Assembly: GCA_036768485.1 (NCBI GenBank)
Contig: JAVLUZ010000270.1
Span: forward strand, 620,001-684,000
Direction: 5' to 3'
From: Mermis nigrescens
Lineage: Eukaryota > Nematoda > Enoplea > Mermithida > Mermithidae
Length of the DNA: 64,000 nucleotides
Shown here: piece after piece, positions 21,000 through 31,219 of the stretch
Layout of the letters: each line of letters starts with the position of its first letter
Position numbering within the stretch: position 1 is the first letter of the stretch
The notes under the pieces: generated by a model
Seen by the model: the letters and a program-made list of their open reading frames with translations, nothing else
What the model was told of the DNA's origin: nothing
Databases searched by the model: none
Position numbers and translations under genes: made by a program

Positions 21000-22800
21000 A
21001 GATTCGCATCGCGACACGTTTTATCTCCTATAAGTCGGTGCGGGCGGTTCTTTTTTTCTATTTTTTCCCAAAATACGTTGCGCATTATGACTATTATTAT
21101 ACCAGCGAATGAGAATAATACGAAAAGGACAAGCGGGAGCACTGCATGGGGTCTCCTGATTTTGATCAATATGTTCTTACACCGAGAAGGAGCATTTTGC
21201 CGTACATGTTGAATGAATGGTTGCGCGGTGTTGGATTTAGAGGATGGTTTTTCCATCAAATCGTCCATAATAAGTGGAAAGTGGTGCAATGAAACATTCG
21301 TCCATTTGTCCATGATACTCCAAATAACAAAGTAGGTAATGAGCGCCATAAAAGTAATGCTTGTTGTGCGTAGAGATTTGCTTAACGGTACAGAGCCAAT
21401 ATTCAGGGTCAATCGGGAGGAATTTGAGCAGTACGGTGAGGGAGTTTTTCAACCGAAGCCTTCAAATGCCAGAAGTACAAAGGCTATTTTTTGATACAAA
21501 TAAGTGATGAAAAACGTAGCAATAAAATTTGGTACACCATCCTCTTCATTTTGCTTTCTAATTTATCGCCCGTTATTTATTGCTTTTATTATGATTGCTG
21601 CGAAGTATAATGTGAATGCGTGCAATTAGTTTACCAGCCCATCGAGCTAGAGCACTGCATCTTGTGTAATATCGTATGAACTTCAACTTTTATATTTATC
21701 CCGTTTTGCTTTTTTCTTAATTCTCTCTGATCTGTTTTTATTTTTTTGTTTTTTCATCGTTTCATTTAATTCGCAAATCGGTACAGGTAGATTAAGGTCA
21801 AGCGATAAGAGTGAAAATTTTTTCATAAATAACGTTGTTTGCACTGTTCTCATTAATACGCCGATGAAAAATATTCACTTGTCGGCACTTCGACAGTCAT
21901 TGTAAACGATTGCTAGGTCTGCTTCTTTTTTTGCGAATTAAACGCTAAAAGGAGACTACTGTCCAATAATCTTACAGAATACCACAATCCAGGCATACTA
22001 TGGCTCGTGAGAAGTTTCAAAGCAAATGTCCACCATAATTTATTAAAGATATTAAAATTGAATAAGGACAGAATTTGACGGATAATTGTTTGAAGCTGGT
22101 CTGGATTGAGCTTAACCAGGAAGGTCGAAGCTTACTTTTTACCCTACCATTATTTTTTGGCCTTTTTGATTTGAAAATTTCGGGTCCATAGAATGTACCT
22201 GAAAAGCTGGGGCGTCATTGTGGGCGATGGCAGAGCAGACATTCTCTGAAATTTTGGATTCTAAAGTGCGATACATAGTAAAATCAATCATCCTGATGTA
22301 TTAATTGACTAGCTCTCTTTATATCGGTCTGATTCCTCAAAAAATGTTAAATCCACTCGTAAGTTTTTTTACAATTCATTCAAAGCCTTCACTGCACGAT
22401 GTTCGCTATAAGATCCGGACGATATTAATGGTAATGTTTGAATTCAAAACAAAATTTTGTTCAGCAGATGCAAGTACCTGTAGCAGCCACTTGTATGTTT
22501 AGCTTTTGTAGGTTATCGAAGATTTTTGGACTCGATAATTTGCAGCTGACGTTGGTAATGTTCCATGACGATCGATGTTCACGATTAAAACAGGTCGGTG
22601 CATCTACGAATAAATCTACGACGTCTTTCTGCGGCAAAGTCGATTTGTCATCGAATACGATTCGTTAAACATACATGATATCAAAAGGGAAATGCCCATG
22701 ACAGCGAAAAGTGCCGACAATGTATTGGAGAAATGCGATGGTAAGCAAGTACCTATATGCAGAGGCGGTGAGGCACTTTGTACATTCTCGAAAGAATATA
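21000..22800. other. Mostly unique intergenic sequence
   Basis: No exon, element or repeat can be supported. An open - strand stretch (about 20984-21412) with two hydrophobic segments overlaps another open frame, and an upstream stop interrupts it, so no gene is called. Confidence 0.4.
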
Positions 22801-22804
22801 GGTA

Positions 22805-22976
22805 CAGGGTTGCCAAGTTGGGAGTTTTCCCCATTTCGAGGGTTTTTTGAGGCCGTTGGAAGCATTTTTTAGCGATTGAGGTTTTTCGACGCCTATGCTT
22901 AACCATTGGTTAGGGTTTTTCAAGCAGTTTGAGGTTAAAATTGGGGTTTTTTTGACAAGAGCACTTGGTAACCCTG
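22805..22976. mobile_element. hAT-like non-autonomous element (family V)
   Basis: 172 bp with inverted ends CAGGGTTGCCAAGTTGG and GCACTTGGTAACCCTG. Flanks TATAGGTA and TTTAGGTA differ at one base. The interior has GGGTTTTT repeats. A related element lies at about 62630-62828. Confidence 0.82.
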
Positions 22977-23006
22977 TTTAGGTATCCATTTTTGAGTATT
23001 CACTTA

Positions 23007-23172
23007 TAGTCTGTTTCACACAAGTTTGGGCATAAATTTTAAAAACCATGTCCGACAATGAGCCGACAGATTGCGATTATAGCATTGATTTGATATATAA
23101 TTATCGTGATCCGTCGACTTACTTTCGAAAAAATTCTCAAAATCTATGCCCAAACTTATGTGAAACAGACTA
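23007..23172. mobile_element. Family T element
   Basis: 166 bp, ends TAGTCTGTTTCACACAAG and CTTATGTGAAACAGACTA, flanked by TA. Closely matches 15037-15201, including GCCGACAGATT in the centre. Confidence 0.82.
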
Positions 23173-23639
23173 TAATCATTTTCGTGCGAAATGCATGAAA
23201 TTTCACAGGTGACAAAATTTTCGCGGGATTCGTCGGTTTTCTTCCGGCTAAAAGATTTTCATTTAATGTTCTGCATCTTTTTTATTGTGTCTTTTGATGG
23301 AAATTTAAAGAAATAAAAATAGCATGTTGAAGAATAGAATTTATTATACTCGTAATTTTTTAAAGACTTCTTGCGATAATCAACTGTGGACAATCAAATG
23401 AACGTGTTTTTTATCTAGAGCGCTTTCAATAACATTACTTTTCCTCCACGATAAATCTTTACTAATTATGGCACGTGGCTGAAAAGTTGCTTTTTCTATT
23501 TGTTTGTGTGCAATAAAGCAGAAAAGCCAGATAGGATCCTTATTTAAACTGATCATTTGACTGAATGTGATGGATTATTTGACGAGAAATGCTAACGCTA
23601 GATGGCATACATGCATATGTGAGCGGTATTAGCCCCTGA

Positions 23640-23905
23640 GATTGTGTCCCGATTCTCAGACCGTCCCGATTCTCCGACCATCCCGATTCCCCGACCGTCC
23701 CGATTATCCGACCATCCCGATTCTCCGACCGTCCAGATTCTCCGACCGTCCCGATTCTCCGACTTTCCCGATTCTCCGACCGTCCCGATTCTCCGCCTAA
23801 TGCTAAAAGAGTTTTTTTAAATTCGCGAGAATCTCGTTTCTCCGACCGTCCCGATTCTCCACCCGTCCCGATTCTCCCACCATTCCGATTCTCCGACCAT
23901 GGTAA
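23640..23905 (+). repeat. 17-bp minisatellite, left outer arm of a foldback region
   Basis: About 14 units of TCCGACCGTCCCGATTC with small changes. The middle contains a non-repeat insert (TAATGCTAAAAGAG) that recurs inverted in the matching array at 25838-26085. Confidence 0.92.
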
Positions 23906-24195
23906 GATTTGACAAGTTTTGACTACGACTGCATTGCACGATTTGTAATGCAGTACCTACGAACGCATCCCACGCATGTACATAACATGCATATATGTGT
24001 TTTGCGTACAGATATATAGATACATATATACTTATTCAATCGACCACTTATATAGGTACATGGATACCTATTTATTAGATTAACCAGCGTAACGAATACG
24101 ATGAAACTCTGCTCTGACTTATAAAAATAGAAACAAAAAAATGGAAAATGCAAATTAGACAAAAATATTTAGCTTCGTTTTCAAGGTTGTGTCTC

Positions 24196-24605
24196 AAGAG
24201 CCCCACCAGTCCCAACAGCCCCACCGTCCCAACAGCCCCAACAAAAATCCCAACAGCCCCACCCGTCCCAACAGCCCCACCAGTCCCAACAGCCCTACCG
24301 TCAGCAACAGCCCCACCAATAATCCCAACAGCCCCAATAATCCCAACAGCCCCACCAATCCCAACAGCCCCACCGTCCCAACAACCCCACCGTCCCAACA
24401 GCCCCACCGTCCCACCAGCCCCACCGTCCCAACAGCCCCACCAATAATTCCAACAGCCCCACTAGTCCCAACAGCCCCACCAATCCCAACAGCCCCACCG
24501 TCCCAACAACCCCACCGTCCCAACAGCCCCACCGTCCCAACAGCCCCACCAATAATCCCAACAGCCCCACTAGTCTCAAGAACCCCACCAATCTCAACAG
24601 TCGCA
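24196..24605 (+). repeat. 15-bp minisatellite, left inner arm
   Basis: About 27 units of CCCAACAGCCCCACC followed by GT, AGT or AAT. All long open frames here are simple translations of the repeat. Confidence 0.95.
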
Positions 24606-25104
24606 TTGTCCCAACCACACATAAGCTTGGGGGAGGGGACGTTTAGAGATTTAACCCTCTTAACCCCCAAATTATGGTAGACCCCAGAATTCTATATTTA
24701 GCACTTTACCTCACCAGACTATTTGCTGCCAATTTTGGTTGCAACTACCCAACTATTATAATCAGAGCTTCATAGCTGCACGGCACGATCGCTCTGAAGA
24801 AGGAGTTTTGAGCCAAAAATGACTTCAAAACTGGCATGAATGTTAAAATAGCGTAAAAACTACGCTAATCCACATTTTCTGGCTATTTTGAAGCAGATTA
24901 GCGTGAAAGTTTTGATTTTTATTGAATTTTAACACTTCACATCGATCTATGCATGCAATATGCAGCTACATTTGGGCAGTACGTACTTTCCTACCTAAAT
25001 TGTACGTATACATGCTGTTCTTTTATGATCAAACGGAGTCCGTATAAGTTCAATAATTCATAAGTTTATCCTCCAAACGCGCTTCTCGCATAATAGCAAT
25101 CGCA

Positions 25105-25512
25105 GTAATGGTGGGGCTGCTGAGATTATTGGTGGGGCTGTTGGGACGGTGGGGCTGTTGGGACGGTGGGGCTGTTGGGGACGGTGGGAGCTGTTGGGAC
25201 TGGTGGGGCTGTTGGGACGAGGTGGGGCTGTTGGGATTGTTGGTGGGGCTGTTAGGACGGTGGGGCTGTTGGGACGGTGAGGTGTTGGGACGGGGAGAGG
25301 CTGTTGGGATTGGTGGGGCTGTTGGGACTGGTGGAGCTGTTGGGATTATTGAGTGAGGCTGTTGAGACGGTGGGGCTGTTGGGACTGGTGGGGCTGTTGG
25401 GACCGGGTGGGGCTGTTGGGACGGGTGGGGCTGTTGGGATTTTTGGTGGGGCTGTTTGGGATGGTGGGGCTGTTGGGACGGTGGGGCTGTTGGGACTGGA
25501 GGGGCTCTTGAG
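25105..25512 (-). repeat. 15-bp minisatellite, right inner arm (reverse of 24.2 kb)
   Basis: GGTGGGGCTGTTGGGA units, the exact reverse complement of the array at 24196-24605, with similar length (about 408 and 410 bp). Confidence 0.95.
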
Positions 25513-25837
25513 ACATCACCGTTTTCAAGACGTTTGACATACAAAGGTATATAACTGCATTAATACTAAAAGTCTGAGCTAGGCAAGGAGATATACTTTG
25601 ATGTAACTTCTGTTTATTCTCACTTTTTTAAAGTCAAAATGATACGAATAATTGTAATGTCAGACAAAAAAAATTACTTTCAATTTTACTGAATGACAAA
25701 AATAATACGTTAGGAAAAAAATCCGTAAAATTACATAGTAATTCAATCTCTAAATAAGTCCTTTATTACATGTATGTGCAATCGCTATTCAGCAGTTGAT
25801 TGACATGTGGTTTACGCCACCTGTCATACTTGAATCT

Positions 25838-26085
25838 GTAGTCGGAGAATCGGGAAATGTCGGAGAATCGGGACGGACGGAGAATCGGGACGGTCGGAGA
25901 ATCGAGACGGTCGGAGAAACGGGATGGTCGGAGAATCGGGATGGGCGGAGAATCGGGACGGTCGGAGAAACGAGATTTTCGCGAATCTTAAAATGACCTC
26001 TCTTAGCATTAGGCGGAGAATCGGGACGGTCGGGGAATCGGGAAAGTCGGAGAATCGGGACGGTCGGAGAATCGGGACAGAGCGG
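25838..26085 (-). repeat. 17-bp minisatellite, right outer arm (reverse of 23.64 kb)
   Basis: GGTCGGAGAATCGGGAC units, reverse complement of 23640-23905, including the reverse of its inner insert (CTCTTAGCATTAGGCGG). Confidence 0.92.
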
Positions 26086-26155
26086 CCCCTGAGGGGCAGA
26101 CAGACAGGTACTTACAGGCAATTTTGAGCGAACGAAATATTCCCTGTGGTGAGCC

Positions 26156-26262
26156 CGACATTAGAGCGCACGACATTAGAGCGCACGACATTAGAGCGCA
26201 CGACATTAGAGCGCTGACATTAGAGCGCAGCGACATTAGAGCGCGCGACATCAGAGCGCAGC
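26156..26262 (+). repeat. 15-bp minisatellite GACATTAGAGCGCAC, left arm
   Basis: Seven near-identical units. A reverse-complement array lies at 27792-27872, so the 1.5 kb between them is bounded by inverted minisatellites. Confidence 0.92.
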
Positions 26263-26522
26263 CATAATAGATGTTTTTCACGTAACTTTACAAAACTTTT
26301 ATGCTGATAAATGAAAGAATTCGCCGGTTAAAGCTTCACGGACAAAACGAGCATGCCTTTGAAAAAAGTCCTACTGTATCTTACACTCGAGACTATTTGC
26401 AACGATTCATATACTTTCCGATTCAGAATTGGATACGCTTTCTATTATAACGGGGCAAAGTTAAGTACCTACGCATGAATATCTCGGTAACAGGTAGTGA
26501 TAAATGCATGCGGTTTCTTTTG

Positions 26523-26650
26523 TTTTGTAAAGCAATTTTTAAGCTTTTCTGCACTGTTCTGGCTCTCCTAAGTGACTTTTGATACGTTTTTAAACGCATT
26601 TTTAAGCTTTTCTGCACTGTTCTGGCTGCTCCTAAGTGACTTTTGATGTG
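26523..26650. repeat. 61-bp tandem duplication
   Basis: TTTTTAAGCTTTTCTGCACT and GTTCTGGCTC/CTAAGTGACTTTTGAT occur twice in direct order with a few changes. Confidence 0.85.
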
Positions 26651-27524
26651 AAATTTTTTTGAAAACTTTTGAAAATTTTGACATAACTTGTTTGTCACAG
26701 AAGTTATAAAAAATGCATTTTGCCTTTTAATCTGCACTTAAAATGCCAAAGCGTCGCATACATGTAGAAGCAGATAAATTTACACTTCTGCCAGAGCTGT
26801 AAAATGGTCACGTATACAAAATATGCTGGAGGGTGCGAAGCGCCCAAGAAAATATGGTTGGGGGTTCAGGGGACGCGCTGAAGGACCGCTTGACGGGGTC
26901 TGAGGCGGAGCAGCAGAAAATTTTGAGTTCTTGAAGTTTTTAAGAAACAAGGTAACGATAAAAAATTAAGGATTTTAAGTCACACCTAAAATTTGAATTT
27001 GAATTTACATAACTCACCTCACCAACATTTCCATTAATGATTAGCAAACTTCCATTCCATCCACCAAGTATGACCCTCACATTCAGGCTTTATTCTGCAC
27101 GGGTCCCTGTGCACCGGTGCACAAATTCCGAAAAAATTTTTTCACCCAGAAAATTTTTGTGCACTCTTTTTTTGCTGAAATTCTACCAGCTCGATTTTCA
27201 TCCCAAAACAAGTCTCTATGATTTTTTTGAACTCCAAGTCCTTTTTATGTAGAAAAGACATTCTATCTACCTGTTATTAAATTTTCTGTACAACAAAATT
27301 ATAAAGCCAAACAGCTTTTTTGAAACAGAATTCAGCTGCTGCCTTAAAACAGTACAGTGCCAAAAAATCTTACGTCTTGCAATTTTTTCAAAGGTGCTAG
27401 ATGGAAATATACAATCAGTGATGCAATTCGCAGTGAAGAAAAAAATCACTTGACGTTGCATTTCTTACAAAATTAAGCATGGTGTATTGCATATTCTGCA
27501 GAGACCTTGAGTATAAACGTGAGC

Positions 27525-27790
27525 ACGGGCGGACCAAAAAATTATAACAGAACCAAAAAATGACTTCTCATCCTCAGAAAAGGATTTGATGTTTTCTGAT
27601 CAAGATATTTTCTATTTCAATTTTAGTTATAACTGAAAAATGAAAAAAGAACGAAAGAAAGAAAACGCTTCAAATATTTGAAGTGTTTTCTTTCTTTCGT
27701 TCTTTCTTCCCTTCTTTCTCATTTTCTCTGTTAATCTCGCATTTTTTAAAAATTTTTGGTCTCAATGGGGCCCCTTAAATCCGCCAGTGC
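27525..27790. mobile_element. Small inverted-repeat element with internal hairpin
   Basis: Inverted ends CACGGGCGGACC and AAATCCGCCAGTG. Inside, 27645-27705 is a strong hairpin: AAGAACGAAAGAAAG against its complement, with centre CAAATATTTG. No clear target duplication. Confidence 0.6.
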
Positions 27791-27791
27791 A

Positions 27792-27872
27792 TATACGCTC
27801 TAATGTCGGCGCTCTAATGTCGCGCGCTCTAATGTCGCGCGCTCTAATGTCGCGCGCTCTAATATCTGCGTG
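27792..27872 (-). repeat. Inverted partner of the GACATTAGAGCGC array
   Basis: Five units of GCGCTCTAATGTCGC, reverse complement of 26156-26262. Confidence 0.9.
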
Positions 27873-28139
27873 CCATTTCCGTGCGTCATTTTACAACAGC
27901 AGTAATAATGTCAAAATTTTTCAGACGCGACCCAAAAAGCGCCCAAAATCGTGTCAAATGGTCTATAAAATCAAAATTTCTCAGTTGGATTGATAAATTC
28001 CTATAATTTCTATCGTTGAAAGTGACAATGCAGTCCAAATGAACTAAAAATGCTAAGAAAACGAGGTTTTACCACAAAAAGCCTTTTATAGACTGTTTTG
28101 ACCATTCTCATCATCTGACCATACATGCTCTGGGTGTTT

Positions 28140-29180
28140 GGGGGATTAAAAAGACCTTTCCTAATTCCTATGCTCTTCCAAGTTCCAAGTCCCGATTTCC
28201 AATTCCTTGGAATTCCAAGTATCAGTTCTTATGCTTTCTCTAATATTTGGTTGGAAAATAAATTTCAAGTCATGTTTCTCCAAACATTTTTCCAGCACTT
28301 GGAATTCCAAGCGCTACTTCTCCAAGTCAAATATTTACCTGAAAGAGCGTACTTGTATATAAAGCACGGTGTCCACAATGAGCTACCGTAATCCGCGATA
28401 TACGCAAAGGTCATTTTCTATTGTTACCGGCCGGCTGTCTAATCGATACTAAGGCACCAACCACTGTCTATTATTATGAGTTGCATAAGGTCACATCGTA
28501 TGGTGATTGTGGTGACTGCGCGCAATTATAAATCGAAAGTAGAAACAAATGTTTTTCCTACTTGCAAAATGATTAGGCGGCTCAATCAAATTAGCACTTT
28601 TCGAAGACAGCCGTTTCTCAAATTGTTTTTTTATTTGCCCATTTCTAACTAAAATGCCCATGACTCGCAACAAAATTTTGATTTTAAATCGCAAACGAAC
28701 GGTTTTTAAAAGCAGCTGAATAACAAAAAGATATTCTTGCCAAAATGTTCAACTCGAAAAATAATTTCTAAAGACAAAAAAAGTTTGGGCTGGCATGTAA
28801 AACTTTAATCTCTCATTATGAATTCGAGTGTTTGGCACCATTTAGTCAATAGAACTCACAGATTCATTGATGTTTAGACAAAATGTCAATGCAAACGATT
28901 TTTCCGACTGACTAAACACTTGGAGAGAAATTCCATTTTTTCTAAGTATGTTTTCCAACTCTTGGATTCAAAGTCTTACATATGTAGGAACAAATACTTG
29001 GAAAATCTGCGATTTACTTGAAAACATTACTTGAAATTCTAAGTCTTGGAAGTTGGAAACTTGGAAAACGCAGGAACTGATTTACTAGGAAAATAAATTT
29101 CCAAGACTTGGAACTTGGAACTTTGAATTCCAAGTCTTGGAAAGTTGGAACCTGGAATTCCAAGTGCATAGGAATTGGCC
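28140..29180. repeat. CTTGGAATTCCAAG-rich inverted region
   Basis: 28170-28330 and 28915-29175 are full of CCAAG/CTTGG motifs, many as the palindrome TTGGAATTCCAA. The outer ends (CCTAATTCCTATGC at 28158, GCATAGGAATTGG at 29165) are inverted. It looks like another short foldback element with about 0.5 kb of unrelated middle sequence. Confidence 0.65.
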
Positions 29181-29189
29181 CAATGGAAA

Positions 29190-29565
29190 TTGACCCCCGC
29201 AAAATGGAGAAATGGAGGCACCTCCGGAATGTCGATTGTCCGCGAAAATGTAGTAACTATACTACTTTGAGTGGTCTTAGCTAACTTTTGGTTAAATGTG
29301 TGAAATTTTCGGCGCTTCGCGTCATATACTTGTTTTTATACTATATTTTGCTGAATTTCCTTGAATTTTGATTGAAAATTTCTCCAATGTTTTCAAATGT
29401 TTTTATGTTCTAGAAAGACGATAATTGCCTGAAACGTAAAAAAAAACAATGTTTTTTGGTTGAACGTTAGCTAAAAATAGAATTTTTAACATCTTTCTTC
29501 AGCTAAAAAGGAATTTTAAAAAAATTCCGAGGCTGACCCCCAGAATTCCCATGCTGTACATTCCT
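29190..29565 (+). mobile_element. Family Y fragment
   Basis: Contains GACCCCCGCAAAATGG, CGGCGCTTCGCGTC, TTATGTTCTAGAAAG and the end CCCATGCTGTACATT in the order of family Y. Ends are not precisely defined. Confidence 0.6.
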
Positions 29566-29729
29566 CCTGCCAATCCTGACCTTGTGTATCCATCGAAATT
29601 TTCTTTCACAGCTGCATTCAAAAGCAGTCTAAATTTTTCACAGCTGCATTTAAAAGCAGTCAATCTAAGCTAGTGCAAGGGCGGATTAAGGGGGGCGCCA
29701 CATCCCATACCCCTGTCGCCAATGCAGCC

Positions 29730-31125
29730 TGTTTCACGGAACCTTGTGCATAGATTTTCAGCTTGAATTTATACAGAATTGACTACAAAAATTATTTCCA
29801 GATATGCTACAGTAACATAATGTAACACAATATAGCTTCTCGATAATCGGAAAAATTATTTAGATTACCAGGCTCTTTGGGTGGGCATGCTCCTAATTCC
29901 TGAACCGCTACCTGAGTGCGTCACATATGTTCCAAAATGGAACTTTCTCCATCATGGCGACTTTTCGTCATGATCCATTTTAAAACGCGAACAGATTTTT
30001 GGCAAATTGGTTCAAGGCAAATTGCTCACATCTTGCCTAGTAGTCCTTATCTAGCGCCATTATCTTTAAAATCCGCCGATCGAACATGCGTAAGCGTGTA
30101 GCGTGCGAGTACAACAAACAACATGGTCCATTAATTTCTTAGTGTCAAAAGTACGTCGCGGGCAGCCGTTGAAAAAATTAATGTTCTCTTTTTCGGCTAT
30201 TGACAGAAACTGGTGCGGTTGGCGGCAAAAAAGCAAACGTTTGACTGCCTACTACACTTAGCATAGGGTGGGACGCGATTTTTAAGTCTCACGAAGGTTC
30301 AAGGCGTGTTTTCACATTTCCCTTTAGCCATGTTATAGAAGCGTTTGCGTCTTATGTGGCAATGGAATCAGAAACGATAATCGCTGTTGGGCTCTTAATG
30401 TTATTTATGTAAATTCAGAATCGTGTACGTCAATTTATTTAATCGCCTGTCTAACAAATTTGAGTCCTACAAAATTATACAAGCGTTTAAGTTCATCGAA
30501 TTAGCACTTGAAGCATTTTTATTTTTTACGTCTTATGCCAACTTGTTGTGCTTCTTCGTTTACTGAAGCCTAGTGTGTATTTCCATTATTCTATGTTTTT
30601 TAAGCAGTCTCGGGTAGGTGCTCAGCAAGATCCTTTCATCTTGAAATCTGAAAAATAGGAAAAATACGCTTTTATATTATTTCCGTTTTTATAGAGTTGC
30701 ACGCTCGGGGTTCTTGAAGTAACAATGTGGTAATACAAAAACAAAATACGAGTATCAGCATATTTGTATAAATTGAACTTGTCTGAGCGAATACGAAATG
30801 ATTGCAAATTTCAAGTTTCACGTCCATTTTTCTTTTCAATTGCAGCTGCTAGAGGATTGGAAAGGGAGAAAACGTGCAGAAATTTTTTAATTCCGTGAAA
30901 AATGTTAAATAATTTCTTCTTTTAAATCCTATCTATGTTAAGACTTTTCATGGACGGACTGACGATTTTTAAATTGAATACGTTTCAAGTTTCTTATGTA
31001 TCAAGTCAAGGATGGAATAAAGTATTATGTGATGAAGCAAGCGTATTTTCAATTCAGATCAAGTCGAAACTGAGCCACTTAATCTTAAAACTACAAGTGC
31101 GAACGCCGGTCATACTTCTCATCAG
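29730..31125. other. Upstream of the first recognised Gli/Ci exon
   Basis: No initiator exon, promoter element or CpG-rich block can be supported. The gene's 5' end may lie here, further left, or outside the window. Confidence 0.4.
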
Positions 31126-31219
31126 TCAAATATCGGCTCCAGCTGCTCTTCGCGTGGAGCTTTTCAACGGTATTTTTCGCATCACCCATTTGCAGCAGCA
31201 GCAGCGCACCTTCCTCAAG
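31126..31219 (+). CDS. Gli/ci: Gli/Ci exon 1 of the visible set (N-terminal, His/Ala-rich)
   Basis: Predicted internal exon ending in a good donor (CAAG|GTAAGG). It encodes a stretch with SRGAF, YFSHHPF, five alanines (from GCA/GCG codons) and HLPQ. The end phase (1) joins directly to the next exon, giving HLPQ-AFYGMHM. The acceptor is placed at CTTCTCATCAG, which keeps the frame, but its pyrimidine tract is weak and an alternative AG lies 14 bp downstream. This is the most upstream exon that can be recognised. No initiator exon was found to its left. Confidence 0.6.

Noticed and set aside
20984..21452. - strand open frame with two hydrophobic segments, considered as a chemoreceptor-type membrane protein remnant
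   Set aside because: A second open frame overlaps it, an in-frame stop lies just upstream, and no family signature is present.
24148..25544. Long Pro/Ser/Asn- and Gly/Leu-rich open frames on both strands
   Set aside because: They are translations of the 15-bp minisatellites in every frame; no start context, splice signal or family match.
25789..26127. Open frames rich in Ser-Pro-Asp or Glu-Ser-Gly
   Set aside because: Simple translations of the 17-bp GGTCGGAGAATCGGGAC array.
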